In this document: positions 16,144-25,300 of the stretch, piece by piece
Numbering within the stretch: the stretch's first letter is position 1
Layout: each line of letters opens with the position of its first letter
Assembly (NCBI RefSeq): GCF_008642295.1
Contig: NZ_CP029190.1
Location: 7,113,501 to 7,177,500 of the forward strand
DNA: 64,000 bases
Direction of reading: 5' to 3'
From: Streptomyces venezuelae
GTDB taxonomy: Bacteria; Actinomycetota; Actinomycetes; Streptomycetales; Streptomycetaceae
Made by a program: the position numbers and the translations under genes
Notes under the pieces: model-generated
The model's database searches: none
Told to the model about the DNA's origin: nothing
What the model saw: the letters and a program-made list of their open reading frames with translations, nothing else

Positions 16144-16653
16144 CTACCAGCGGCTCTTCCAGGAGCAGTCCCAGTGGCCCTTCACCCAGTGCTTCTCCCA
16201 GTGCCCGGGGACGTAGACCCACTTCCAGTGACCGTCACGGTCCCAGCCGCGGCTGCCCCTGTTGTCCCCATCGCCCCTGTCGCCCCGGTCGTTGTGCCGG
16301 CCGTCGCGGTTCCAGCCGCGGTCGTCGTTGTCGTTGTTGTGACGGCCGTCGCGGTTCCAGCGCCGGTCATCGTCCTTCCTGTTGTCGTGGTTCTTCCTGT
16401 TGTCGTGCCGGCCGTCGCGGTGGTCCTTCACCCACTTCTTCTCCCAGTGGCCTTTCTCCCACGTCTTCTTCCAATGCCCCTTCTTCCAGTCGCACCGCTT
16501 GCCGGGGTCCTCGACGATGGAGGAGACCGTCACGACCTGCTGTGGCGGCGCCGCCATCGCCGGGGCCGCAGCCCCGAGGGCGGTGCCACCGGCGAGGACG
16601 CCCGCAGCGGCAGCCGCGACAGACGCTCTCCGGACGTGCACGGAAACGGACAT
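16144..16653 (-). CDS. Secreted low-complexity Trp/Lys/His/Asp-rich protein
   Basis: 169 residues. A signal peptide (RRASVAAAAAGVLAGG to AMAAPP) precedes about 140 residues of low complexity: repeated GHW-K and KKW units, DxRHDNRK and WNRDGRH blocks, ending in HWKWVYVPGHWEKHWVKGHW. No globular domain is seen. The alternating charge and aromatic pattern suggests an extracellular, possibly metal-binding or wall-associated polymer-like protein; function unknown. ATG 16653 is selected by AGGAGG eight bases upstream. Confidence 0.7.
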   Translation of the reverse strand: MSVSVHVRRASVAAAAAGVLAGGTALGAAAPAMAAPPQQVVTVSSIVEDPGKRCDWKKGHWKKTWEKGHWEKKWVKDHRDGRHDNRKNHDNRKDDDRRWNRDGRHNNDNDDRGWNRDGRHNDRGDRGDGDNRGSRGWDRDGHWKWVYVPGHWEKHWVKGHWDCSWKSRW

Positions 16654-16737
16654 CGAGCCCACCTCCTGGCCCCCACCGGAGTGAGAGCAGCGAGTGTTGT
16701 GACACCAATGATTCTGCGCTTTTCGCCCGCAGGTTTA

Positions 16738-16755
16738 CATATGCCTTATACATAT
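16738..16755. promoter_or_regulatory. ACATAT direct repeats upstream of the P450 gene
   Basis: ACATAT occurs at 16738-16743 and 16750-16755 in a short AT-rich patch between the divergent secreted-protein and P450 genes, 20 bases before the P450 ATG. It may be a promoter element or regulator site. Confidence 0.35.
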
Positions 16756-16775
16756 CGTGATCGGAGGCCAACACG

Positions 16776-18005
16776 ATGCGCGAGCAGCCGGTCCCTCTGC
16801 CCTACGCCGATCCGGCCTTCCTCGCGGACCCCTTTCCGCTGTACCGGCAGCTGCGCGAGGAAGCCCCCGTGCACCGCGTCGTCATCGCGGGCGGCCTGAG
16901 CGCCTGGCTCGTCACCCGCTACGAAGACGGACTCGCGGCCCTCTCCGACTCCCGGCTCAGCAGTGACCTCCGCGATGCCTCGGACCCCCGCCTCCTGCAG
17001 CAGCTGCCCGAGACCGAGCGCGAGTCGATGGTGAGCAATATGCTCCGCAGCGACCCGCCCGACCACACGCGCCTGCGCCGCCTCGTCTCCAAGGCGTTCA
17101 CCGCCCGCCGGGTGGCCGGGATGCGGCCCCGGATCCAGTCCGTCACCGACCGGCTGCTGGACGCGGTCGTGCGGGCCGGCCGGGCCGACCTCATCGCCGA
17201 CTTCGCCCTGCCGCTCCCGGTCACGGTGATCAGCGAACTGCTCGGCGTGCCGGTGGACGACCGGCACGACTTCCAGCGCTGGACCGACCGCATGGTCATG
17301 CGCGGTACGGAGCCTCCGGACCCCGCCGTGGTCAACGAGGCGTGGCAGCACATGCGCGGCTATGTGACCGGCCTCATCCGCGACAAACGGGCCCGGCCCG
17401 GCGAGGACCTGCTCAGCGCCCTCATCACCGCCCGGGACGAGGAACAGCAGCTCACCGAGGACGAGCTGATCGCCATGGTGTTCCTGCTGCTGGCCGCCGG
17501 CTACATCACCACGGTCAACCTGATCGGCAGCGCCATCGCCATGCTGCTCGCCCATCCCGGCCAGCTCGACCTGCTGCGCTCCGACCCCGAGCTGCTCCCG
17601 GGCGCGATCGAGGAGTTCCTCCGCTACGACGGCCCGGTCAACCCGGGCATCGCCCGGTTCGCCCGCGAAAACCTCGAGATCGCCGGCGTGGCCATCCCGC
17701 GCGGTGCGACCGTGCTGATCGCCTCGGCCGCCGCCGACCGCGACCCGGCACGGTTCGCCGACCCCGACCGCCTGGACCTCACGCGCCAGGACAACGCCCA
17801 CCTCGCATTCGGGCACGGTATCCACTACTGCCTGGGTGCGCCGCTGGCCCGGCTGGAGGGACAGATCGCCATCGGCACCGCCCTGCGCCGGCTCCCCGGG
17901 CTCGCCCTCGCCGTGGCGCCGGACGAGATCCGCTGGCGCCCCGGCGGACTGCGCGGGCCGCTGAGCCTGCCGGTGACCTTCACTCCCGGCACACCGGCCG
18001 AATAG
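16776..18005 (+). CDS. Cytochrome P450 monooxygenase (bacterial class I)
   Basis: 409 residues, usual bacterial size and soluble. The heme-binding loop FGHGIHYCLG carries the axial Cys, the K-helix is EEFLRYD (ExxR), and the I-helix reads LLAAGYITTVN. The acidic residue of the usual AGxET site is replaced by Ile while both Thr remain, so proton delivery may be unusual. It hydroxylates or otherwise oxidises an organic substrate using ferredoxin electrons; no ferredoxin gene is adjacent. ATG 16776 has CGGAGG upstream. It resembles CYP105/CYP107-type enzymes, but the subfamily cannot be assigned by eye. Confidence 0.92.
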   Translation: MREQPVPLPYADPAFLADPFPLYRQLREEAPVHRVVIAGGLSAWLVTRYEDGLAALSDSRLSSDLRDASDPRLLQQLPETERESMVSNMLRSDPPDHTRLRRLVSKAFTARRVAGMRPRIQSVTDRLLDAVVRAGRADLIADFALPLPVTVISELLGVPVDDRHDFQRWTDRMVMRGTEPPDPAVVNEAWQHMRGYVTGLIRDKRARPGEDLLSALITARDEEQQLTEDELIAMVFLLLAAGYITTVNLIGSAIAMLLAHPGQLDLLRSDPELLPGAIEEFLRYDGPVNPGIARFARENLEIAGVAIPRGATVLIASAAADRDPARFADPDRLDLTRQDNAHLAFGHGIHYCLGAPLARLEGQIAIGTALRRLPGLALAVAPDEIRWRPGGLRGPLSLPVTFTPGTPAE

Positions 18006-18132
18006 GCCCCTGGGTTATGCCTGAAACATGACTGTCCGCGTTCGGCCGGCGTCGGATAGCAATGGGGCGGGACCTGGAGCGGCCCGCCGACGGTCGGTGG
18101 CACGTCCAGGAGGCCCAGAAGGGATTCCTCCC

Positions 18133-18495
18133 GTGATCCGCACCCGTATCGCCGCTCTCGCCGCCGTGGCCGTGACCGCCCTCGCGCTCGGCGCGAGCCC
18201 CGCCTCGGCGGCTCCCGGTGACACGCTCAACGTCTGTGGCAGCACCCTCACCCCGGCCGGCTGGGTGGACGTCCAGTGGTGGAACAGCGCCGGCTGCGGC
18301 TCCGGCTTCAACCCCAACTCCAAGCAGATAAAGGACCTCACCGGATTCCCGGTCGGCACCCAGGTCAACGCCTGCGGCTCCACCTGGCCGCCCGCCGGGT
18401 GGACGATCGTCAGCAGCTACTACTCCAGCGGCTGCCGCTACTCCGCGGTACCGAGCCTGAACCACAACGCGTGGACCCTGAAGCGCACCTCCTGA
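18133..18495 (+). CDS. Small secreted protein with two Cys/Trp repeats
   Basis: 120 residues, GTG start at 18133 with an AAGGG-type site upstream. The signal peptide is RTRIAALAAVAVTALALG to ASAAPG. The mature part contains two similar halves: LNVCGSTLTPAGWVDVQWWN and VNACGSTWPPAGWTIVSSYY, each followed by a GC-containing turn (SAGCGSG, SSGCRYS). An internal duplication with paired cysteines is evident. Function unknown; a carbohydrate- or surface-binding role is possible. The gene ends at a hairpin facing the convergent gene. Confidence 0.75.
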   Translation: MIRTRIAALAAVAVTALALGASPASAAPGDTLNVCGSTLTPAGWVDVQWWNSAGCGSGFNPNSKQIKDLTGFPVGTQVNACGSTWPPAGWTIVSSYYSSGCRYSAVPSLNHNAWTLKRTS

Positions 18496-18504
18496 CCACC
18501 AGGG

Positions 18505-18538
18505 TGCGGGCCCCGCCCTTCGCGGCCGGGGCCCCGCA
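18505..18538. terminator. Hairpin terminator between convergent genes
   Basis: TGCGGGCCCCG (18505-18515) pairs with 18527-18538 with one bulged C and an 11-base loop. It ends exactly at the stop of the minus-strand gene, so it can serve both directions. Confidence 0.65.
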
Positions 18539-19054
18539 TCAGAGCGCCCCGGTCACGCTCGCGACGTACAGCCCGACGACCGCCACCACGGCGATGACCA
18601 CCACCCAGGACGCGATGCCGGTGTGCCTGCCCGTACGCGCGGGCCGTCCGCCGCGCCGCTTGCGCTGCCCGCGCCGCTCGGCGTTCCCGGGGCTGCGGCC
18701 CGGCAGTGGAGCGGAGGGACCCGCGGCGACCTCGGCCAGCAGGCCGCGGCAGACCGCGGCCAGCCCGGAGGTCCCGGCGGACAGGCTCGCGACCGCCTCG
18801 GAACGTGCGGGGGCGGTCGTACCGCCCTCGAGGATCCGGCCGGCCCGCAGCAGCACCTCGTCCCGTCCGGCGCTCGGAGTCAGGCTGATCCAGCGCTGAA
18901 CGTGCGGGCCCTGTATGACCACCCCGCCCGCCCGGTCCCGGTAGATACTGTGCTCCCGCCACAGGACTTCCGCCAATTCCACCGCGGTTTCCCTCAATTG
19001 CCCGCTCAAGGCGGCCCCCCGTCGCTTGTGTCGACCGAACAAACAGGGGGACAT
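18539..19054 (-). CDS. Hypothetical protein with one C-terminal membrane anchor
   Basis: 171 residues. The first 110 are soluble and mixed alpha/beta (AVELAEVLWREHSIY, GVVIQGPHVQRWISL, TSGLAAVCRGLLAEVA), followed by an Arg/Gly-rich linker and a single C-terminal hydrophobic segment, SWVVVIAVVAVVGLYVASV. This is the plan of a tail-anchored protein with its soluble domain in the cytoplasm. No family was recognised. The start is taken at ATG 19054; the ribosome site is weak. Confidence 0.62.
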   Translation of the reverse strand: MSPCLFGRHKRRGAALSGQLRETAVELAEVLWREHSIYRDRAGGVVIQGPHVQRWISLTPSAGRDEVLLRAGRILEGGTTAPARSEAVASLSAGTSGLAAVCRGLLAEVAAGPSAPLPGRSPGNAERRGQRKRRGGRPARTGRHTGIASWVVVIAVVAVVGLYVASVTGAL

Positions 19055-19105
19055 TAGCCGCCGCCACCGACACCGCCGCAGCCGGGGTCCCGGGCCGGAC
19101 GGGGT

Positions 19106-19133
19106 CCGGGGCGGGCGGGCCCGCCCGCCCCGG
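19106..19133. terminator. Perfect 28-bp GC palindrome, probable terminator
   Basis: CCGGGGCGGGCGGG followed directly by its own reverse complement makes an unspaced perfect palindrome. It lies just downstream of the Tat-secreted gene on the minus strand, so it probably terminates that transcript. Confidence 0.6.
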
Positions 19134-19148
19134 CGGGTCGTGCAGGGC

Positions 19149-19526
19149 TCAGGAGGTGAGCGGAGCCGGTGCCGGCGTGCCGTAGAAGGTGACGGGCGAC
19201 CAGCCGTGGGTCTGGGCGAGCGCGTTCAGGGCGTTGGCCACCTCGATCGGCGGTACGACGTAGGAGCCCGGGGCGTCCACGACCGACACGCTGAAGGTGA
19301 TCTGCAGTTCACCCTCGCCGCCGGGGAGGGCGGTGCTGCCCTTGAACTGGGTCCCCGAGGGGAATACGGGCGCGGACTGGCTGCCCTGCGCCGCGCTGCT
19401 TGCGGCGGCACCCGCCTGCACGGCCGTCCCGTCCGCCGCCTGTGCCGTGCCGGCGGCGGCAAGTGCCGCTCCCGCCGCGGCCGTTCCCGAGTAGCCCAGC
19501 AGCGAGCGTCGTGAAATTCCCGACAT
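19149..19526 (-). CDS. Tat-exported small protein of unknown function
   Basis: 125 residues starting at ATG 19526 with GGAGGGG upstream. The N-terminus SRRSLLGYSGTAAAGAALAA is a twin-arginine signal (RR-S-L-L). The mature part has a beta-rich region (GELQITFSVSVVDAPGSYVV) and a short helix (EVANALNALAQTHG). No domain was recognised. It is divergent from the metallopeptidase that opens the large operon, sharing about 240 bases of upstream DNA, so co-regulation is possible. Confidence 0.78.
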   Translation of the reverse strand: MSGISRRSLLGYSGTAAAGAALAAAGTAQAADGTAVQAGAAASSAAQGSQSAPVFPSGTQFKGSTALPGGEGELQITFSVSVVDAPGSYVVPPIEVANALNALAQTHGWSPVTFYGTPAPAPLTS

Positions 19527-19769
19527 GGTTCCCCTCCGTGGCGATGACGTTTCGTTGATCTGCGCATGATCGTATGCGCCAACCGGCCACCGCACGGCTG
19601 AATGTGATCTTCCGCTTTGCCCCTCTTTGTGTGTCGACCCTGAATCGACTGAATGCATACATACGGGCGGATCATCACATCTATCGGGTATGTCTTGACC
19701 TGTTCCCTGGGCCTCCTGAATGATCAGTGTCGGAGTCGTACGGGACGACGACGGGCTGCGAGGGCCGAT

Positions 19770-22349
19770 ATGGCGGATGAGCTGGACGATCTGGTACTCC
19801 TCCCGCACTGCGACCTCCACATGGCGCTCACCGGCACCCCACCCCTCACCCTCCGCGTGTTCAAGCGCACCGGCACGGCAGGCGTCACCGCCCCGTACAC
19901 CCTCACCCCCGTTCCGCCGGCGGACTGCTCGTACGCGTTCATGGCCCCGTACCAGGACACCGGCCACCGTTTCGACGGGGTGCCGACCGTCGACGGGAAC
20001 GGCGTCGTCCACCCCGGCGCCGGCGGGCCCGGGGTGTACCTCTTCAGGGTCGCCGTCGGCACCCAGTACCTGGTCGGCCGGCTCCAGGTACACCGGCGCC
20101 TGGAGAACTGGTGGTTCGGGAACGCGTCCTTGACCACCGCCCTCGACCCCGACATCGGCCACGCGCTGCCCACCCTCTACGCCCGGTTCAGCGACGACAA
20201 CAACGCCGCCGACCTCATCGGAGACATCACCGGGCACGGCTATGTGACGCTGACCTCCGAGGACCCCCGGAAAGTGGCGGTCACTCCGAACGGCCGGCTG
20301 CGAGGCCTGGTCGAGACGCCGAAGCCGCCCGAGGGCGAACTCCCCGCCACCTCCGTCGCCGGGACCCTCGGCACGCTTCCCGAGCGGACCCTCCAAGTCG
20401 GCGTCGTCGACTACCGGAAGGAACGCCGCATCCTGGTCGACCACCAGCTGTGGAACCTCACCGACCTCGACGACATGCAGAACGTCCTGATCCTCGCCGA
20501 GGGATTCGAGGGGAGCGCCGCCGACCGGGCCGTCTTCACCCAGGCGGCCGAAGCCATCACCTTCCAGCTGTTCAGCCGCCGCCGCCATGAGCCCTACGGC
20601 ACGCTGAAGGAGCGGTTCAATGTCTTCAGCGCCTTCGAGGAATCCTTCGAACGGGGCCTCACCTGCGGGAACCGGGTCACCGACACCCTGGACCCGGCCG
20701 TGCCCAGCGGCACCCTGATCCCGTACGAAAACCCCGTCGAGGTGATCCGGCCCGGCAGCCCGCTCCGCTATGCGATGGCGGAGCTGGTCAAACGGGTCGG
20801 GCTGCCGCCGCGCATCAACACCCGGACCGACCTCGTACAGCACTGGAGCGGCCAGCAGCTGCACGACTTCAAACCCGAACGGGTCAACGAAAAGCTGATC
20901 AAGGCCTGGAAGACCCACCGCTCCCTGGGCATCCTCCAGACCAAGAACAGCTTCTTCGGCGTGATGGCCGGCCGCCGGCCGGCCGACCGGACCATCGGCC
21001 AGGAGGAGCCGGCGCCCAAGCCCGCACAGGACGCGGCGAGCCCCGAGATGAAGGCCTTCGTCAAGCAGCTCTACGAGTTCTGGACGAACGGGCCGACCGG
21101 GCTGCTCGTGCTCGACCCCCGCCGACACCCCCCGGAGCTCTACGCCCCCGGACACACCAATCCGCTGAACTCCGTGCTGACCTACGCGAAGGCACTGGGC
21201 TACGTCAACCCGTTCTCCCACGTCCACCGGCACATCGGCCAGGTCTGGGCGGCGGAAACCCCCGGCCTGCGGCGCAGCCGGGGCCTGATCGCGGTCGTCA
21301 CGTACGACTACGCGGGCCGGGGCGTCAACACCAACCGCCGCACCATGACCCTGAACTCCTTCGAGCAGAACACCAAGACGTACTTCCAGTACGACACCGC
21401 CTCGCCCATCGACCCCGCCCTGATGCACCGCACGGTGCCCGCCCCCGACCCCGCCGGGTTCCGGCTCGGCGACGTCGTCGACATGGTCGCCCACGAATTC
21501 GGCCACACCTTCAACCTCGGGGACGAGTACGAGGAGCAAGAGGAGGACGGCCCCGGCAACACGCCCGGCGACCTGATCGCGGACAACCTCACCCGCCTCG
21601 GCCACGCCCGCCTGAACCCCACGAGCCGGGACCTCAACATGGCCAACGTCAAATGGCTCCAGCTGCCCCGCATGCAGCACTCGGCACGACTGGTCAAGGA
21701 CAGCGAGCTCTTCGGCACCCCGCCGAAGCTCAGGGTCACCGTCGACACCGACCAGCTCGACGTCTGGCGGGCGGTCCGGCAAGCCGGGCCCGGCCGCAAC
21801 ACGGTGAGCCTGCGCCAGTTCAAGCTCCTGGAGTCCGGCGAACAGCTCCCGCTGGACGGTGTGCTGCTGGAGGGCCTCACGATCGACCCCATCGCCGACG
21901 GCACCGGCGTCCTGGTCCTCACCGGCCCGAACCTCCCCACCACCGTGTTCGGCGCCGGTTCCGTGCTCTACGTCCCGCTCAAGGACGGCGGCGGCACCCC
22001 CCTCACCGTCGTGGACCGCCGCGTCCTGACCTTCCTCCAGGGAAACCGCAAACCCCTCAACCACAACACCAACAACAAGATCCCCAGGCACAAGCCCGAC
22101 CTCCCCCACCGGATCCCCGGCCTCGCCCCCAACGAACTCCGCCAGACCCTGGTCGGCATCTTCGAGGGTGCCCACCACTACGCCGGAGCCCACTACCGGC
22201 CCGCCGGGGCGTGCAAGATGCGCAACGGCGCCGGCATCGGCGAGGCGGGATCCTTCTGCTTCGTCTGCATGTGGCTGATCGTGAACCGGGTCGACCCCAC
22301 CCACCACGCCACCATCAGCCGCAGGTTCTACCCGGGACGGCGCCGATGA
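19770..22349 (+). CDS. M64-like zinc metallopeptidase, first gene of the DUF6603/kelch operon
   Basis: 859 residues. The zinc motif VAHEFGHTFNLGDEYEE (HEFGH at 575-579, with the downstream DEY) matches the HExxHxxxxxDEY pattern of the M64/IgA-peptidase group. The N-terminal 250 residues look beta-rich (TLRVFKRTGTAGV, VYLFRVAVGTQYLVGRL). A segment VLILAEGFEGSAADRAVF resembles the start of the M64 core. No signal peptide is seen, which is unusual for this family. ATG 19770 has GAGGG upstream; a longer open frame from 19653 is not supported. The stop overlaps the next start by four bases, and the enzyme likely processes a partner made by the same operon. Confidence 0.78.
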   Translation: MADELDDLVLLPHCDLHMALTGTPPLTLRVFKRTGTAGVTAPYTLTPVPPADCSYAFMAPYQDTGHRFDGVPTVDGNGVVHPGAGGPGVYLFRVAVGTQYLVGRLQVHRRLENWWFGNASLTTALDPDIGHALPTLYARFSDDNNAADLIGDITGHGYVTLTSEDPRKVAVTPNGRLRGLVETPKPPEGELPATSVAGTLGTLPERTLQVGVVDYRKERRILVDHQLWNLTDLDDMQNVLILAEGFEGSAADRAVFTQAAEAITFQLFSRRRHEPYGTLKERFNVFSAFEESFERGLTCGNRVTDTLDPAVPSGTLIPYENPVEVIRPGSPLRYAMAELVKRVGLPPRINTRTDLVQHWSGQQLHDFKPERVNEKLIKAWKTHRSLGILQTKNSFFGVMAGRRPADRTIGQEEPAPKPAQDAASPEMKAFVKQLYEFWTNGPTGLLVLDPRRHPPELYAPGHTNPLNSVLTYAKALGYVNPFSHVHRHIGQVWAAETPGLRRSRGLIAVVTYDYAGRGVNTNRRTMTLNSFEQNTKTYFQYDTASPIDPALMHRTVPAPDPAGFRLGDVVDMVAHEFGHTFNLGDEYEEQEEDGPGNTPGDLIADNLTRLGHARLNPTSRDLNMANVKWLQLPRMQHSARLVKDSELFGTPPKLRVTVDTDQLDVWRAVRQAGPGRNTVSLRQFKLLESGEQLPLDGVLLEGLTIDPIADGTGVLVLTGPNLPTTVFGAGSVLYVPLKDGGGTPLTVVDRRVLTFLQGNRKPLNHNTNNKIPRHKPDLPHRIPGLAPNELRQTLVGIFEGAHHYAGAHYRPAGACKMRNGAGIGEAGSFCFVCMWLIVNRVDPTHHATISRRFYPGRRR

Positions 22350-25300
22350 GCCGGCCCGGCAGCTTCGAGACCCTCCTCGCCGAGATCGGCCTCGCACTGG
22401 TCCCGCTGCGCTCCGCACTCACCTCCCCGCAGAGCTGCGCCGGCCTGCTGCGGGAACTCGGCTGGCACGCCCCGGAGATCCCGCAGCCGCTGGCAGCCCT
22501 GAGGCCCGGCGTGGACACCCTCGCCGAAACCCTGCGCGGCCTGACCGACGGAGGCTTCGGAGCCGACGACGTCCCCCGCGTCCTCGGCGCGCTCCAGGCA
22601 CTGGTCGGCGGCATCAGGGCCATCACCGGGGCGCCCGACGAGGCGGTCCCCGAGCACCTGCGCGCGGACGGCTTCCGGGAACACTTCCCGAAACAGCTCC
22701 TCGACCACCTGGTGATCGGCCACCTCCAGCGCCACCGGCCCTCCCTCGGGTTCGCGCTGCGCGCCCTCGGTGTCGTGAGGACCCGCTACGTGCCCCCGGC
22801 CGGGAACCGCCCCGGACACCACCACCACTCCCTCGACCTCGCCGACCTGCCCCGGGCGCTCACCGATCCGGCGGCCGTCCTCAGGGACGCCCACGGCTGG
22901 GGCGGCCCCGGCTTCGCCTACGACGAATTCGCCGACCAGCTCGACAGCCTGCTGCTCTCGCTCGGCGCGTCCACCACCCGCGGGCCCGCCGACGAATGGA
23001 CCGCCCAGTCCGTCCACGGCACCCAGCGGCAGCCTGCCGACCCGCCCGTCCCGGTGCTCCGGGCCGTCCTGCTGGAACACCCCGACGGCGAGGCCGGAGA
23101 GGCCGGCGAGGCCGAGACCGCGGCCGTGGTGCGGATGCTGGAGCTGCCGCCCGAAGGCGACCGGCCCGGCGGCCTGGCCCTGCTGCCCTCGTACGCCGGG
23201 CAGCTCGGCGTACGGATCGAGCTCGGCCCCGAGCTCACCCTGACCGTGCGCAGCGAACTCGACCTGCAAGGCGGAGTGGCCCTGCGGATCCGCCCCGGCG
23301 AGCCCATCGAGACCCTGGCCGGGTTCGAGGCCGGGGACGGCACCCCCGCACGCCTTGACGGCGCCGTCGAAGCGGTCGTCGAACGGACCCGGACCGAGGG
23401 CGACCCCGTCCTCCTGGTCGGATCGGCCGACGGCACCCGCCTGCAGTTCCGCGGCCTCGCCGGCGGCGGGGGAGTGCGCCTGGACTCCGGCGGCACCGAT
23501 GTCTACGCCGAACTCCGGCTCCACGGCCTGGAGTTCGTCCTCAGTCCGCAAGACGCCGACGGATTCATCGCGTCCGTCCTGCCCCGCGACGGGTTCACCC
23601 TCGGTGCCGACCTCACGGTGGCCGTCTCCCACCGGGACGGCTTCTCCTTCCGCGGCAACGCGGCCCTGGAGGTCCGGATCCCGACCCGGCTGGAACTCGG
23701 CCCCGTCCGGATCCAGGCCCTCGGCATCTCCGCCACCCCCTCCCCGGACGCCCTGCCGATTGCGCTCGGCGCCACCTTCCGGGCCGCGCTCGGCCCGGTA
23801 CAGGCGGTGGTCGAGGAGATCGGCCTCACCGCCCTGCTGGCGTTCCGGCCGGACCACGACGGCAACCTCGGCCCGGTCGACCTGGACCTCGGCTTCAAAC
23901 CGCCCAAGGGCGCCGGCCTCTCCGTGGACGCCGGCATCGTCAAGGGCGGCGGATACCTCTCCTTCGACCCTGACCGCGGCGAGTACGCGGGGGCACTGGA
24001 ACTCGACTTCGCCGGCATCGTCGCCGTCAAGGCGATCGGACTCATCAGCACCCGGATGCCCGACGGCAGCAGCGGATTCTCCCTGCTGGTGATCATCGCC
24101 GCCGAGTTCGGCGGCGGCGGGATCCAGCTCGGCTTCGGATTCTCGCTGCTCGCGGTGGGCGGGCTGATCGGCCTCAACCGCGGCATGGACCTGGAAGCCC
24201 TCGGCAACGGCGTCCGCTCGGGAGCCATCGAATCGGTGATGTTCCCCAAGGACATCGTCGCGAACGCGCCCCGGATCCTCAGCGACCTGCGCGCCTTCTT
24301 CCCGCCCGAGGACGGCACCTTCCTCGTCGGACCGATGGCGAAGATCGGCTGGGGCACCCCCGCACTGCTGCGGATCTCCCTCGGCATCGTCATCGAGATC
24401 CCGCCCGGCAACATCGCCGTACTCGGGGTGCTCAGCTGCGTCCTGCCCACCGAACAACTGCCCCTGGTCGTCATCCAGGTGCAGTTCGTCGGCGCCCTGG
24501 AGGTCGACAAGTCCCGGCTCTGGTTCTTCGCCCGGCTCTTCGACTCCCGCATCCTCAGCCTGACCGTCAACGGCGGGATGGGCCTGCTCTTCTCCTGGGG
24601 CGACAACCCCGAACTCGTGCTCTCCGTCGGCGGTTTCCACCCCTCCTTCCGGCCGCCCGCCCTGCCCTTCCCGGTCCCCGAGCGGATCTCGGTGGACATC
24701 CTCAACCAGCCCGGCCAACTGCTCCGGGTCTCCGCATACCTCGCGCTCACCAGCAATACCGTCCAGTTCGGAGCCCGCGCCGAACTCCGCCTCGGCTTCG
24801 ACGACTTCGGCATCGAGGGCGGACTCTCCTTCGACGCACTGTTCCGGTTCTCGCCGTTCGCCTTCGTCATCCAGGTCTCCGCCCACGTCTCCCTCAAGGC
24901 CTTCGGCGTCGGCCTCTTCGGCATCTCGCTCGACTTCACCCTCGAAGGAACCTGCCCTTGGCGGGCCCACGGCCGAGGCTCCATCTCCCTGCTGTTCTTC
25001 GAGATCTCCGCCGACTTCGACATCGAATGGGGCGAGTCCCACCACACCACCCTGCCGCCCGTCGAAGTCCTCGCCCTGCTGGAGAACGAGGTCCGCCGGC
25101 CCGAGGGCTGGAGCACCCGGCCCCCGGACGGCAGCACCCGTACCCTGGTCACCCTCCGCGACCTCACCGCCGCCGACGGGCTGGTCCTGCACCCCCGCGG
25201 CACCCTGTTCCTCGCCCAGCGGGTGGTCCCGCTCGACGTCCGGGTCGACAAGATCGGCGCCCAGCGCGCGAGCGACGGACAGCGGTTCCTCATCGAGCCC

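Noticed and set aside
19149..22418. A 1,089-residue minus-strand frame
   Set aside because: Only its last 125 residues (start 19526) read as a real Tat-exported protein; the rest lies opposite the metallopeptidase and is compositional.
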